This document shows, piece by piece, positions 45,153 to 55,242 of a stretch of DNA of 64,000 nucleotides. Position 1 is the first letter of the stretch; each line of letters opens with the position of its first letter. The notes beneath the pieces were generated by a model, which saw nothing but the letters and a program-made list of their open reading frames with translations, was not told the origin of the DNA and did no database searches. The DNA is from Methylobacillus caricis (GTDB lineage Bacteria; Pseudomonadota; Gammaproteobacteria; Burkholderiales; Methylophilaceae). The translations under genes and the position numbers were made by a program. The stretch covers positions 310,001 to 374,000 of the forward strand of contig NZ_JAJAVD010000004.1 in the NCBI RefSeq assembly GCF_020532705.1, read 5' to 3'.

Positions 45153-46330
45153 TGCAGGCTCCCGGCCAGCTCAAAAATCGGCATATAGAGCATCACGACC
45201 ACCGCCCCGATAATGAGGCCGATAAAGATCATCAGCAAAGGCTCGAACAGCCGGGTAAACCACTCCAGCCAACGGGCGATCTCCTCGTCATGCAGCGTCG
45301 CGATATGCTCCATCATGCGGCCCATATCGCCGCTTTTCTCGCCTACGCGCAACATGCGCAGTGAAACCGGCGTCACCAGTCCGGCAGACTCCATTGCCTC
45401 GGAAATGGACCGGCCCTCGCGTATCAGCGCGGACGCCCTGCCCAGGCTATCGTGGAATGAAGCGGTCAATAGCCCGCGCGCCATTTCCATCGCCTGGGAT
45501 ACTGTAATGCCGCCCTCCAACAGCATTCCCAGCGTGCGGTAAAACCTGGCAAGCTGGAACACCCGCATCTGCTCGCCAATGCCGGGCATGCGCCAGAGCA
45601 AGGCCATCATGCGCCCGCGTATGGCAGGCTGCATCAAGGCATAGATAAAGGCCGCCACGGCGGCTACAGCAACCATCAATAACGTCTTCCCATGTGCCTC
45701 CATCATGCCAGCCCAGCCCAATACAATCTTAAGCATCCACGGCTGGTTATCACCAACATCAGCATAGATCTGCGAAAACCTCGGCACCACATAGCCCAGC
45801 AGGAACAGCACGACAAGGCCGCCGACCGTCATCAGCAGGAAGGGATAAATTGAGGAAGCCACCAACTTCTTGCGCAACACTTCCACCTGCTGCTCATAAC
45901 CGATATATCGCATCAAGGATTCGGGTAAATCGCCAGTACGCTCGCTGGCTTTGATCATGGAGGCATAAAGCCCGGGGAAGGCTTGCGGATAGGCTGTCAG
46001 TGCGTTGGATAAGGTCTGGCCACGATACAAGGCCTCAAGAATGCCGCGCAGAATACTGGCCACTTCAGGCCGCTGCTCTTTCTCGGCAATGCCTTCCAGC
46101 GACTCAACCAGGCCCAAGCCAGCCTTCAATAATGAAAGCAGCTCCTGGCTGAACAAAAGAAGGGGAAAGCGGGTACGCTTGCTTTTGCGCAGGCCTTTAG
46201 ACTCTGCCTTGGTGGAAAGGACTTCATAGCCCTGGCTGCGCGCCTGCGCCGCCGCATCTTCTGCATGCTGGGCTTCCAGCTCAAGAGAGACCAGCTGTCC
46301 GCCGGTGATCGCCCGTACCTGGTAACGCAT
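45149..46330 (-). CDS. GspF/PilC-family inner-membrane platform protein
   Basis: This integral membrane protein of 393 aa is the platform on which the pseudopilus is built. Two T2SSF domains are visible, each with a conserved helical bundle (PLLLFSQELLSLLKAGLGLV and FYRTLGMLLEGGITVSQAME). Three transmembrane helices are near residues 170-195 (FLLMTVGGLVVLFLLGYVVP), 220-240 and 365-385 (LLMIFIGLIIGAVVVMLYMP). It starts 1 bp after the GspG stop and overlaps the ATPase gene by 4 bp. Confidence 0.91.
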   Translation of the reverse strand: MRYQVRAITGGQLVSLELEAQHAEDAAAQARSQGYEVLSTKAESKGLRKSKRTRFPLLLFSQELLSLLKAGLGLVESLEGIAEKEQRPEVASILRGILEALYRGQTLSNALTAYPQAFPGLYASMIKASERTGDLPESLMRYIGYEQQVEVLRKKLVASSIYPFLLMTVGGLVVLFLLGYVVPRFSQIYADVGDNQPWMLKIVLGWAGMMEAHGKTLLMVAVAAVAAFIYALMQPAIRGRMMALLWRMPGIGEQMRVFQLARFYRTLGMLLEGGITVSQAMEMARGLLTASFHDSLGRASALIREGRSISEAMESAGLVTPVSLRMLRVGEKSGDMGRMMEHIATLHDEEIARWLEWFTRLFEPLLMIFIGLIIGAVVVMLYMPIFELAGSLQ

Positions 46331-46331
46331 A

Positions 46332-46760
46332 TCACCAGTTCACGATATCGACATTGTCGTCAGTGCCACCGGGCTGACCATCCTTGCCTAACGAAAACAG
46401 GTCAAAATCCCCATGCTCCCCCGGCGACTTGAAGATGTAAGGCCTGCCCCAGGGATCATTAGGCACGGTTTTCTGCAGATAAGGCCCTGCCCACTTGGTT
46501 TCACCAGCAGGCGCCGTATTCAATGCCGCCAAGCCCTGCTCGCTGGCAGGATAATGACCGACGTCCAGCCGGTATTGATCCAGCGCTTTTTCCAGCGCGC
46601 CAATTTGCGCACGTGCCGTCTTCACTTCCGATTTGCCGAGCTGGGCAAAATACTTGGGTGCCACATAACCGACCAACAGCCCAAGGATGACCAGCACCAC
46701 CAGCAGTTCAAGCAAGGTAAAGCCTGCATGGCGACGAAAAATTAATATAGGATTGTTCAT
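46332..46760 (-). CDS. gspG: Major pseudopilin GspG
   Basis: This is the major pseudopilin of the T2SS-like machine, 142 aa, with a short leader RRHAG, a class III cleavage site and Glu5 in FTLLELLVVLVILGLL. The globular domain has the diagnostic GspG sequence: ALDQYRLDVGHYPASEQGL, then WAGPYLQKTVPNDPWGRPY and the calcium-site end DFDLFSLGKDGQPGGTDDN. It is the first gene of the eleven-gene operon. The promoter must lie in the 235-bp region up to 46995, where I see no clear sigma-70 or sigma-54 consensus. Confidence 0.93.
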   Translation of the reverse strand: MNNPILIFRRHAGFTLLELLVVLVILGLLVGYVAPKYFAQLGKSEVKTARAQIGALEKALDQYRLDVGHYPASEQGLAALNTAPAGETKWAGPYLQKTVPNDPWGRPYIFKSPGEHGDFDLFSLGKDGQPGGTDDNVDIVNW

Positions 46761-46995
46761 TGCGGATGACAGGCCTGCCCAGCCTTTTTAAGGTAGATTT
46801 GCCGCAAAGCATAACCATGCTTTATGACGTTTTCATTAAAACCTGCCTGCCATTCCAGCCCCATTCAACCAGGTCTGAACACTTCTCCTCATTCACAATT
46901 CTGCAACATGGCTATGCATAATCTGTCAGGAATACGATCCTCGATCGATATGTCCCTGACAACCAGAAAGCCCGCTGCAGCTGCTTTTCCAAGCC

Positions 46996-48774
46996 ATGAA
47001 TATCACAAAATCATTCCGCTTTATCAGAAGCGACGACAATCCCACGGTAAAACGCCTGTTGCGTACAGTGGAACCGGTACTAGACAGAATGCCATGCCTC
47101 AGTGTCCTGGCCATTTTCCAGGAATACCCGCACATCTTTGCCTTGCCGGTCGTCAATACATTGAATGTTCCCGTGGGTATTGTGGAGAGGCATGCTTTCG
47201 TTGAAACCTTTATAAAACCATACACGCATGAGATTTACGGTAAAAAGCCGATTAGCGAGTTCATGAATACCAAACCACTGATCGTCACCAGCCAGACCTC
47301 CATAGACGATATTTCCCGCATCATTATTGATGCAGGCATGCAGCATATGGTCAGTGGCTTCATTGTCACCGAGCATGACCAATATATGGGCATTGCCAAT
47401 GGGCATGACCTGCTGGACGAGATTACCCAGCGGAAACAGGACAACCTGTTTTATCTGGCACACTTTGACCAGCTTACAAAACTGCCCAACCGGGTGTTGT
47501 TCATGGACAGATTGTCCATGGCCATTGCCGAAGCCAATCGAAAGCAATCCAAGCTGGGACTGCTATTCATAGATCTGGACAAGTTCAAGCACTTCAATGA
47601 CTCCATGGGTCACGCTTTCGGTGATCAATTACTGATCACAGTAGCCACCATACTGACGCGCTGCTCACGCGAAACGGATACGGTCGCTCGGCTTTCCGGC
47701 GATGAATTCACCATCATTGTCGATGACATCAGCGGCCAGCAAGACCTGGACAAACTATGCTGGCGCATTCTTGACTCGCTCAAGCTGCCACAGCACATCA
47801 TGGGACGGGAAGTCTTCATTTCTGCCAGCATAGGCACCACTACCTATCCAAGAGATGATGAAGATGCCAATAACCTGTTGGTAAAGGCAGATGCAGCCAT
47901 GTACGAAGCCAAGCGTAGCGGCCGCAACACCTATCGTCATTACACCGCGGGCATGCGTTTGTATTCCCTGGACCGTATGTCGCTGGAAACCGATTTGCGC
48001 CTGGCCATAGAGCGCAATGAATTTGAGCTGTTCTACCAGCCGCAGGTTGCCCTTGATAGCGGAAAGGTCGTAGGCAAGGAAGCCCTCATCCGCTGGCATC
48101 ATCCCGAGCGTGGCTTGCTGACGCCGATTCATTTCATTGAGATAGCAGAGGAAACCGGCCTGATCGTGCCGATCGGGCAGTGGGTGATCCGTGAAGCTTG
48201 TCGCCAGCATCAGGCCTGGGTGGGTGCAGGGTTGCACCCCATGAGGATATCCGTGAATATCTCCGCGATGCAGTTTTATCAAAGCAATTTCTGCGATGTT
48301 GTAGAGAAAATCATTCGCGACACTGGCATCAACCCGAGCTACCTTGAACTGGAACTGACAGAAAGCATGTTTATGCAGGATGCCGATGCGGTCATGCGCA
48401 CATTGCGCAAATTGCATGGGCTTGGAATCAAGCTTGCAATAGATGATTTTGGTACCGGATATTCCAACCTCAGCTATCTGCGTAAATTCCCGATTGATCG
48501 CCTCAAGGTTGATCAATCATTCATCAAAGGCATTGAACACGAGCCAGTCAATGCCGAAATTATCAAGACCATTGCAGCGCTTGCCCGCAGCATGTCCCTG
48601 GAGCTGGTGGCTGAAGGAGTGGAAACCGACATTGAGCTGCACTGGGCAGAGTCAAGCGGTTGTAACTTTGTGCAAGGCTACCGGTTTTCGCAGCCGCTGC
48701 CAGCAGAGAAGTTCGCACGCTGGGTAGCAGATTACGAACTTCATACCTCCCTTCCACAACTCGTCAATTTATAG
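46996..48774 (+). CDS. CBS-GGDEF-EAL cyclic-di-GMP protein
   Basis: This 592-aa protein makes and/or breaks the second messenger cyclic-di-GMP, which controls matrix and surface structures. Residues about 10-140 look like a CBS-domain pair, a sensor for nucleotide-type ligands (FALPVVNTLNVPVGIVER, GFIVTEHDQYMGIANGHDLL). The GGDEF domain has SGDEF (residues 234-238) in place of GGDEF, a variant often still active. The EAL domain begins with KEALIRW at residue 362 and keeps LELTESMF, DDFGTGYSNLSYL and ELVAEGVE, so phosphodiesterase residues appear complete. No transmembrane segment is visible, so it should be cytoplasmic. No good ribosome site precedes the ATG. Confidence 0.88.
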   Translation: MNITKSFRFIRSDDNPTVKRLLRTVEPVLDRMPCLSVLAIFQEYPHIFALPVVNTLNVPVGIVERHAFVETFIKPYTHEIYGKKPISEFMNTKPLIVTSQTSIDDISRIIIDAGMQHMVSGFIVTEHDQYMGIANGHDLLDEITQRKQDNLFYLAHFDQLTKLPNRVLFMDRLSMAIAEANRKQSKLGLLFIDLDKFKHFNDSMGHAFGDQLLITVATILTRCSRETDTVARLSGDEFTIIVDDISGQQDLDKLCWRILDSLKLPQHIMGREVFISASIGTTTYPRDDEDANNLLVKADAAMYEAKRSGRNTYRHYTAGMRLYSLDRMSLETDLRLAIERNEFELFYQPQVALDSGKVVGKEALIRWHHPERGLLTPIHFIEIAEETGLIVPIGQWVIREACRQHQAWVGAGLHPMRISVNISAMQFYQSNFCDVVEKIIRDTGINPSYLELELTESMFMQDADAVMRTLRKLHGLGIKLAIDDFGTGYSNLSYLRKFPIDRLKVDQSFIKGIEHEPVNAEIIKTIAALARSMSLELVAEGVETDIELHWAESSGCNFVQGYRFSQPLPAEKFARWVADYELHTSLPQLVNL

Positions 48775-48778
48775 ACAA

Positions 48779-48901
48779 TTAATAATTCCACTTGAAGCGT
48801 TGCCCGCGCTTGTGATGCCAGCGCACTACCACACCGGCCAGCTCCAAGAGCAGCATCCAGAAGATAGAAGGTTCTGGCACGCCATTGCCGTATTCCGTCA
48901 C
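48779..48901 (-). pseudogene. Remnant of a PEP-CTERM gene (sorting tag only)
   Basis: On the minus strand a 40-codon frame encodes a recognisable PEP-CTERM tail: NGVPEPSIFWMLLLELAGV, then VVRWHHKRGQRFKW and a TAA stop. The only possible in-frame starts nearby are GTG codons (48901). The frame continues upstream through the ssb terminator without a signal peptide. The PEP motif, hydrophobic stretch and basic end are all present, but the arginine cluster has decayed to RWHHKR. It is best read as the surviving 3' end of a deleted PEP-CTERM gene; a tiny functional peptide is less likely. Confidence 0.6.
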
Positions 48902-48912
48902 GGCATTCGCAT

Positions 48913-48943
48913 AAAAAACCCGGTTATTCAAAATAACCGGGCT
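48913..48943 (-). terminator. Rho-independent terminator of the MFS-ssb operon
   Basis: The stem AAGCCCGGTTATT / AATAACCGGGTTTT reads on the minus strand with a 3-base loop and T6. It lies about 50 bp past the ssb stop at 48992. Confidence 0.9.
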
Positions 48944-48991
48944 TATCTATCAATGGATTGGATCAACAATCCTGAGAAATCCATCTACCCT

Positions 48992-49501
48992 CTAGAACGG
49001 TATATCATCCTCGAAATCATCAAAATTGCTGCCACCTGCCGGCTTGGCAGCTGGAGCCTGGCGCTGTGCCGGGGCCGCAGCTTGCTGTCTAGGGGCAGAC
49101 TGCCCGCTGTAATCCTGGTTGAAGTCATCACCGCCACCCTCATAGCTGGCATTGCCACCACCACCGCCTTCACGGCCGCCGAGCATTTGCATCTGGTCGG
49201 CAATGATCTCGGTGGTGTAACGATCCTGGCCTTCCTTGGTTTGCCATTTGCGCGTTTGCAGGCGTCCTTCCACATATACCGGACGGCCTTTTTTCAGGTA
49301 CTCGCCTGCAATTTCCGCCAGTTTGCGATACATGACAATATTGTGCCATTCAGTACGTTCCTGACGCTGGCCGTTCTTGTCTTTCCAGTTGTCGGTAGTC
49401 GCTATGCTGAAATTGCAGACCGCTTCACCATTGGGCATATAGCGGACTTCCGGATCACGCCCCAGGTTGCCGACTAAAATTACTTTATTGACCGATGCCA
49501 T
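48992..49501 (-). CDS. ssb: Single-stranded DNA-binding protein
   Basis: This cytoplasmic protein of 169 aa coats single-stranded DNA in replication, recombination and repair. The N-terminal OB fold is typical ([53 protein letters not shown]). A flexible Gly/Gln/Pro/Ala-rich linker leads to the conserved acidic tip DFEDDIPF, which recruits repair proteins. It starts 2 bp after the MFS gene stop. Neighbouring uvrA (divergent, beyond the MFS gene) is a common arrangement in betaproteobacteria. Confidence 0.97.
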   Translation of the reverse strand: MASVNKVILVGNLGRDPEVRYMPNGEAVCNFSIATTDNWKDKNGQRQERTEWHNIVMYRKLAEIAGEYLKKGRPVYVEGRLQTRKWQTKEGQDRYTTEIIADQMQMLGGREGGGGGNASYEGGGDDFNQDYSGQSAPRQQAAAPAQRQAPAAKPAGGSNFDDFEDDIPF

Positions 49502-49503
49502 CT

Positions 49504-50880
49504 TTAACCCCTTATTAATTGCAGTGCTGCGGATTCATCCCAGCTTGCCTGCATGTCTACTTTCAATATCACCATGCCTTCAGCAGGCAATACTACAGAT
49601 TCACGAACACCCGGCAAAGCTGCCAGCTTTCTGGACAGTTGTGCCGCATCCTGTGCATAGCCTTCAGGCAAATGATACATCTTGCTCTTGACCGCGGCAG
49701 GCGGCTGCATGGTCATCACGATGACCAGCCACAACAGCATCAATATGCTACAGAAGACAAAGACTGCTGAATACCCGTAGTTAGATGATAGCAAACCACC
49801 GGATACACCACCGACAAAAATACCCAGCGATTGCGCGGTGTTGAACACACCGATTGCCGTCCCCTTGGCTTCGCCCGGCGCCTGCTTGGAAATGGTTGAA
49901 GGCATGATGGCCTCCAGCACATTGAACGCAATAAAAAATGTCGTCAGTGAGGCGACTATGCCCCAGAAACTGTCAATCAGCAGGCCAAAGGCGATCTCTG
50001 CTGCCAACATGGTCAGGACAGTCGCGATGAATACCTGTTTAAGCTTGGCCTTTTTTTCGCCATAGATGATGGCTGGCACCATCAACACCAGGGAAATCAC
50101 CATGATAGGCAAATAAATCATCCAGTGGTCGTTTTCACTCATGCCGCTGGTTTGCTTGATGGCAAACGGCACCACCACAAACATGGCCATGTGCGATGCA
50201 TGCAAGGCGAAAATGCCAAAATTCAGGCGTAGCAGCTGTGTGTTTTTCAACACGGAACTGAGCTTGGCAGGTGCCGCCTGGGTGTCGGAATGAAAGCGGC
50301 TGACTTGCGGATCAGGCACCAGGTACTTGATATCCAGCATGGCCAGCAACGCCAGCACGCCAGTCAGGGCAAAAATACCAGGCACGCCTATCCACTGGTT
50401 AAGGGTAGGGCCAAGAATCAGCGATAACGCAAAGGTAATGCCGATAGTGCCACCTATCATGGCCATGGCCTTGGTCCTGTGCTCTTCCCGCGTGAGATCT
50501 GCCACCATGGCGGTCACGGCAGCGGATACGGCACCCGCGCCCTGGATGGCACGGCCGATGATCACCATATGGATATCTGTCGCGAAAGCGGCAACAAAAC
50601 TGCCGGCGGCAAAAATCAACAGGCCGATGTAGATCATGTTCTTGCGGCCAAAACGGTCGGATGCCATGCCGAAAGGCAACTGGAAAATAGCCTGGGTCAG
50701 GCCATAGGCACCAAGTGCCAAACCGATATAGAAATGATCATGCCCTTCCGGCAGCGTTTCTGCATAAATGGCAAAAATCGGCAGGATCAGGAACATCCCC
50801 AGCATGCGCAGGCCATAAATGGAGGCCAAGCCCAGGGTGGCCCGCAGCTCGACAGCGGACATGCGTTCAGACTGTGACAT
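49504..50880 (-). CDS. MFS transporter with C-terminal YAM-like domain (YajR type)
   Basis: This inner-membrane transporter of 458 aa has about twelve transmembrane helices and the MFS loop 2-3 signature [19 protein letters not shown]. Motif C-like glycine-rich sequence is present in helix 5 ([20 protein letters not shown]). The last ~70 residues form a cytoplasmic ferredoxin-like domain ([34 protein letters not shown]), as in E. coli YajR (YAM domain). The substrate is unknown. It is co-transcribed with ssb and divergent from uvrA, with about 95 bp between starts. Confidence 0.86.
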   Translation of the reverse strand: MSQSERMSAVELRATLGLASIYGLRMLGMFLILPIFAIYAETLPEGHDHFYIGLALGAYGLTQAIFQLPFGMASDRFGRKNMIYIGLLIFAAGSFVAAFATDIHMVIIGRAIQGAGAVSAAVTAMVADLTREEHRTKAMAMIGGTIGITFALSLILGPTLNQWIGVPGIFALTGVLALLAMLDIKYLVPDPQVSRFHSDTQAAPAKLSSVLKNTQLLRLNFGIFALHASHMAMFVVVPFAIKQTSGMSENDHWMIYLPIMVISLVLMVPAIIYGEKKAKLKQVFIATVLTMLAAEIAFGLLIDSFWGIVASLTTFFIAFNVLEAIMPSTISKQAPGEAKGTAIGVFNTAQSLGIFVGGVSGGLLSSNYGYSAVFVFCSILMLLWLVIVMTMQPPAAVKSKMYHLPEGYAQDAAQLSRKLAALPGVRESVVLPAEGMVILKVDMQASWDESAALQLIRG

Positions 50881-50974
50881 TAAAAATCATTGAATTAAAC
50901 AGGCGAAGTTGCGTATATTAACAGGTTGCCCCACCCTCGTTAAAATTAAACCGACAGGTCTACGACTTACATAC

Positions 50975-53794
50975 ATGGAATACATACGCATACGCGGTGC
51001 GCGCACGCACAACCTGAAAAATGTTTCACTGGACTTGCCCCGTAACAAGCTGATCGTCATTACCGGGCTTTCCGGGTCCGGCAAGTCATCGCTGGCATTC
51101 GACACCTTGTACGCGGAAGGCCAGCGACGCTATGTTGAATCGCTTTCCGCCTATGCGCGGCAATTCCTCGCGCGCATGGACAAGCCAGATGTAGACCTGA
51201 TTGAAGGCCTTTCCCCGGCGATCTCCATCGAGCAGAAATCCACCTCGCACAATCCGCGCTCCACTGTAGGCACGGTGACTGAAATTCACGATTACCTGCG
51301 CCTGCTCTACGCCCGCGCCGGCGATCCAGAGTGCCCGGACCATGGCATCAAGCTGGAAGCCCAGACCGTATCGCAAATGGTGGACAGCGTACTGGCCTTG
51401 CCAGAAGACACCAAGCTCATGATCCTGGCACCGGTTGTCAGCAACCGCAAGGGCGAACAACTGGACCTGTTTGAGGAATTGAAGGCCCAGGGCTTTGTGC
51501 GGGTACGGGTAGATGGGGAGATTTACGAGCTGGATGCAGTGCCCAAACTGACGAAGACCGTGAAACATAATGTGGATGTAGTGGTGGACCGGCTCAAGAT
51601 CCGCGCCGACATGAAACAGCGGATTGCCGAATCGTTCGAAACTGCATTGCGCCTGGCCGAAGGCAAGGCAGTGGCCATGGAAATGGATACAGGCAAGGAA
51701 TATCTCTTTTCCGCCAAGTTCTCATGCCCGGTATGCGATTACTCACTAGCGGAACTGGAGCCACGGCTGTTTTCCTTCAACAACCCGATGGGCGCATGTC
51801 CCAAATGCGATGGCCTGGGGCAGATCAGCTTTTTTGATCCCAAGCGGGTGGTTGCCTTCCCCCATCTTTCTCTTGCCAGCGGTGCAATCAAAGGCTGGGA
51901 CAAGCGCAACCAGTTTTATTTCCAGATGCTGCAAAGCCTGGCCAGTCATTATCAATTCGAGCTTGAAACTGCATTTGAAGCACTGTCCGAGCATATACAA
52001 CATGTCTTACTGCACGGCAGCGGCAAGGAAACCATCACTTTCCAGTACCTCAATGAACGTGGAAAACTCTATGAAAAGAGCCACACATTCGAAGGCATCC
52101 TGAACAATCTGCAACGCCGCTATCACGAAACAGATTCCGTCACGGTGCGCGAGGAACTCTCGAAATACCTGAACTCCCAGTCCTGCCCGGAATGCAGCGG
52201 GACGCGCCTGCGCCGCGAAGCAAGGCATGTGAAGGTCGGTGGGAAAAACATTCACGAAGTATGCGAAGCACCTTTAAGGCAAGCACTCACTTTCTTTGAA
52301 GAAATCGAACTGACAGGTCAGAAATTGGCCATTGCAGACAAAATCGTCAAGGAGATCGGCAACCGTCTGAAATTTCTCACCAATGTTGGTCTGGAATACC
52401 TCTCGCTCTCCCGCTCTGCCGAAACCCTGTCCGGTGGTGAAGCGCAGCGCATCCGCCTTGCGTCTCAGATAGGCTCTGGCCTTACTGGTGTCATGTATGT
52501 ACTGGATGAACCCTCCATCGGCCTGCATCAGCGCGACAATGACCGCCTGCTTGAAACACTGGTCAGGCTGCGGGACATAGGCAACAGCGTCATCGTGGTC
52601 GAACACGACCAGGATGCCATCATGGCAGCGGACTATGTGGTGGATATCGGCCCCGGCGCTGGGGAACATGGCGGCAACATCGTCGCCGCTGGCACTCCTG
52701 CTGAAATCCAGTCAAACGAACACTCACTGACCGGACAATACCTGAGCGGAACAAAGGAAATAGCCGTTCCCAAGAAGCGTCATGCTCCCGACCCAGAACG
52801 CTGGCTCAAGCTGGTCAATGCTACCGGCAACAACCTCAAGCAAGTCAGCATGGAATTACCGGTTGGGCTGCTCACATGTGTAACCGGCGTCTCCGGCTCT
52901 GGCAAATCGACATTGATCAACGACACGCTTTACCGCGCTGTGGCCAAGCACTTGTACGGCAGTTCCACTGAACCTGCACCTTACGGGGAAATCCAGGGCC
53001 TGGAGTTTTTCGACAAAGTCGTGGATGTAGATCAAAGCCCGATTGGACGTACACCCCGCTCCAATCCCGCCACCTACACGGGTTTATTTACTCCCATACG
53101 GGACTTGTTTGCCGGCGTACCGGAAAGCCGTGCACGGGGCTATGGTCCTGGCCGCTATTCATTCAACGTCAAGGGCGGCCGCTGCGAAGCCTGCCAGGGC
53201 GATGGCGTCATCCGCGTTGAAATGCACTTCCTGCCCGACGTATACGTGCCTTGCGACGTCTGCAAGGGCCACCGTTACAACCGCGAAACCCTGGAAATCC
53301 AGTACAAGGGCAAAAACATCCGTGAAGTGCTGGAGATGACTGTGGAACAGGCGAGAGTATTTTTTGATGCTGTCCCCGTGGTCGCGCGCAAACTTCAAAC
53401 GCTGCTGGATGTAGGCCTGGGCTATATCACCCTGGGGCAATCAGCAACAACGCTATCAGGTGGTGAAGCACAGCGTGTCAAACTGGCGCTTGAACTGTCA
53501 AAGCGCGATACAGGCCGCACCCTGTACATCCTTGATGAGCCAACCACAGGCCTCCACTTTGCCGACATCCAGCTTCTGCTGGACGTCCTGCACCGCCTGC
53601 GAGATCACGGCAATACCATCGTCATCATCGAGCACAACCTTGACGTGATCAAAACTGCAGATTGGATCATTGACATGGGTCCCGAAGGCGGCGACGGCGG
53701 AGGCACCATGATTGCCTGCGGCACACCGGAAGAAGTTGCAAATACCAAGGCAAGCTACACCGGCAAATACCTGAAGCCGATGCTTAAACGCTAA
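50975..53794 (+). CDS. uvrA: Excinuclease ABC subunit A
   Basis: This is the damage-recognition ATPase of nucleotide excision repair, 939 aa from the ATG at 50975 ([16 protein letters not shown]), the conserved family start. An upstream TTG at 50909 gives an unlikely 22-residue extension. Both ATPase modules are intact: Walker [21 protein letters not shown] and [15 protein letters not shown], and ABC signatures [13 protein letters not shown] and [13 protein letters not shown]. The zinc modules show CPVC/CPKC and CEAC/CDVC. Length equals the usual 940 aa. The composite repeat copy 2 begins just after its stop codon. Confidence 0.97.
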   Translation: MEYIRIRGARTHNLKNVSLDLPRNKLIVITGLSGSGKSSLAFDTLYAEGQRRYVESLSAYARQFLARMDKPDVDLIEGLSPAISIEQKSTSHNPRSTVGTVTEIHDYLRLLYARAGDPECPDHGIKLEAQTVSQMVDSVLALPEDTKLMILAPVVSNRKGEQLDLFEELKAQGFVRVRVDGEIYELDAVPKLTKTVKHNVDVVVDRLKIRADMKQRIAESFETALRLAEGKAVAMEMDTGKEYLFSAKFSCPVCDYSLAELEPRLFSFNNPMGACPKCDGLGQISFFDPKRVVAFPHLSLASGAIKGWDKRNQFYFQMLQSLASHYQFELETAFEALSEHIQHVLLHGSGKETITFQYLNERGKLYEKSHTFEGILNNLQRRYHETDSVTVREELSKYLNSQSCPECSGTRLRREARHVKVGGKNIHEVCEAPLRQALTFFEEIELTGQKLAIADKIVKEIGNRLKFLTNVGLEYLSLSRSAETLSGGEAQRIRLASQIGSGLTGVMYVLDEPSIGLHQRDNDRLLETLVRLRDIGNSVIVVEHDQDAIMAADYVVDIGPGAGEHGGNIVAAGTPAEIQSNEHSLTGQYLSGTKEIAVPKKRHAPDPERWLKLVNATGNNLKQVSMELPVGLLTCVTGVSGSGKSTLINDTLYRAVAKHLYGSSTEPAPYGEIQGLEFFDKVVDVDQSPIGRTPRSNPATYTGLFTPIRDLFAGVPESRARGYGPGRYSFNVKGGRCEACQGDGVIRVEMHFLPDVYVPCDVCKGHRYNRETLEIQYKGKNIREVLEMTVEQARVFFDAVPVVARKLQTLLDVGLGYITLGQSATTLSGGEAQRVKLALELSKRDTGRTLYILDEPTTGLHFADIQLLLDVLHRLRDHGNTIVIIEHNLDVIKTADWIIDMGPEGGDGGGTMIACGTPEEVANTKASYTGKYLKPMLKR

Positions 53795-53807
53795 AACGAC
53801 ATATACA

Positions 53808-54440
53808 CAAAGGCAAACGCAGCGATGCCAAGTGCAGGCCTGACTTTCCCTCCCATGTGACCGCGCCGAGCAGCGGAGCTTGTAGCGGAAACAGGCTGGC
53901 AGCATGTCTGAGCGAAGCGAGTTCTGACAGTCCCGCTACAAGTGAGCAGCACAGGGGAAGTCGTGGGCAGTTGGGTCGCCTTTTGACTAGCGCCGAAACT
54001 TCGCTCACGCTTGTTTTCTTTGGTCCTGTTTCTTTTGGCGAGACAAAAGAAATGGACTCGCCCGGCGGGGCGAAATCCATCCTCTCGGAAATAGCAATAT
54101 GGGTTAAGACCAGAAATTTTTGAGTTTTAACGGCAATCGCTTTGCCCCATATCGCAAATAATTAAACGATTGCCTTTTGCCTGCTAGCGAATACCTTTAC
54201 TTTTGCTTCGCCAAAAGAAAAGATACAGTTTCGGCGAGGCCAAAAGGCGACCCCGATTGCCTGCGACCTGAAGCTTCGCTTCAGGCACCCTGCGTTGCTC
54301 GTACCGAATGGGGTCTTTCTGAACTTGCTTTGCTCAGACAGACGGAAGCCCTAATCCATCCAGCACTTGCGCTACTCGGTGCAGCCAAACGGAAACCCAA
54401 AGGTCAAAAGCAACACTTGGCATTACTGCACTCGCCCTAA
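53808..54440. repeat. Composite intergenic repeat, copy 2 (inverted arms)
   Basis: This gene-free stretch of about 640 bp after uvrA matches the element at 36687-37345 in order and orientation. Landmarks are GGCAAACGCAGCGATGCC at the left edge, GCAGCATGTCTGAGCG in the left arm, the perfect hairpin TTTCTTTTG / CAAAAGAAA (54029-54052), the CGCCCGGCGGGGCG box, a variable AT-rich centre (about 54090-54180), then an inverted right arm ending in ACTTGGCATTACTGC. Arms pair imperfectly over more than 150 bp. Reading frames inside it are judged spurious. Both copies begin 13-14 bp after a plus-strand stop codon. Confidence 0.75.
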
Positions 54441-54447
54441 AGAAAAT

Positions 54448-54482
54448 AAAAAAAGCGGCTCTCCATTAGGAGAGCCGCTTTC
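54448..54482 (-). terminator. Rho-independent terminator of the PEP-CTERM pair
   Basis: The stem AAGCGGCTCTCC / GGAGAGCCGCTT has an ATTA-type loop and is followed by a T-run on the minus strand. It lies about 20 bp past the stop at 54501. Confidence 0.9.
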
Positions 54483-54500
54483 ATTCATTAAAACAATATT

Positions 54501-55196
54501 TTAAGCAGCCTTGCGACGACGTGCAGCAAAACCAACCAGGCCAAGGCCAGCCAGCATCAAGGCATAAGTTTCTGGCTCAGGTACGGCGGCAATAGTCAGG
54601 TTGGTCTGGCCTGGGCTACCAATATCGCCCACGGTGGAGCGCCAGGAGCCTTCGGAATCGCCAACCTGGGACAATACCCAACCTTGTACGTTATTAGCAC
54701 CAAGCACATCAACGCTGGTAGGAATACCGCTATTGTAACGAGCACGGATCCCGCCAATAGTGTTATCACCATAGGTCAGGCGGTCTACCAGGTTCAGTTC
54801 ATTGTCGTAGATATTGATTTCATCAGCACGGCCAAGGTTGGGGTTCAAAAAACCAATTACCTTGACGGAGTCATCCAGGCCCCAACGGGCACGGAATTCG
54901 TCAGCGCCGATTTCTGTCACGATGACAGACTCGCCAGCCTTCACGATACCGAAGTCGGAAAGGTTGAATGTCAGGCTATTGCGGCTATCGTCGTCATAGC
55001 TCCAGTTGGTGAAATCGACATCTGTTGTACCAAGGTTCGAAAGCTCGATATATTCACCCAGCTCGCTGGAATGGGCGCTTTGATAAGACCACTCGGTAAT
55101 ATAGACATTGTATGGATTAGCAGCTAACGCAGGAACAGCGGAAAATGCGCTTAGGGCCACAACACCGGCAACAATCAATTTATTGATAACACTCAT
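54501..55196 (-). CDS. PEP-CTERM protein with lamin-tail (LTD) domain
   Basis: This exported protein of 231 aa has a signal peptide ending at VPALAAN (about residue 26). Residues about 28-140 resemble a lamin-tail domain, an Ig-like fold found in secreted bacterial proteins, often nucleases or surface proteins (YNVYITEWSYQSAHSSELGE, YIELSNLGTTDVDFTNW). No nuclease domain follows. The PEP-CTERM tag reads VPEPETYALMLAGLGLVGF with AARRRKAA. The tag is almost identical to that of the next gene upstream. A GAGAGG ribosome site precedes the ATG. The two genes are 46 bp apart and share one terminator, so they are probably co-transcribed. Confidence 0.83.
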   Translation of the reverse strand: MSVINKLIVAGVVALSAFSAVPALAANPYNVYITEWSYQSAHSSELGEYIELSNLGTTDVDFTNWSYDDDSRNSLTFNLSDFGIVKAGESVIVTEIGADEFRARWGLDDSVKVIGFLNPNLGRADEINIYDNELNLVDRLTYGDNTIGGIRARYNSGIPTSVDVLGANNVQGWVLSQVGDSEGSWRSTVGDIGSPGQTNLTIAAVPEPETYALMLAGLGLVGFAARRRKAA

Positions 55197-55242
55197 GATA
55201 ACCTCTCTGATTTAAGAATATTAATGGGGTACAACACAGGAA

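Noticed and set aside
47755-48516. 253-aa minus-strand frame
   Set aside because: It is antisense to the EAL domain, whose catalytic motifs are complete.
53784-54080. 98-aa frame containing FAPPGESISFVSPKE
   Set aside because: It is the same repeat-derived frame in copy 2 and overlaps the end of uvrA on the other strand.
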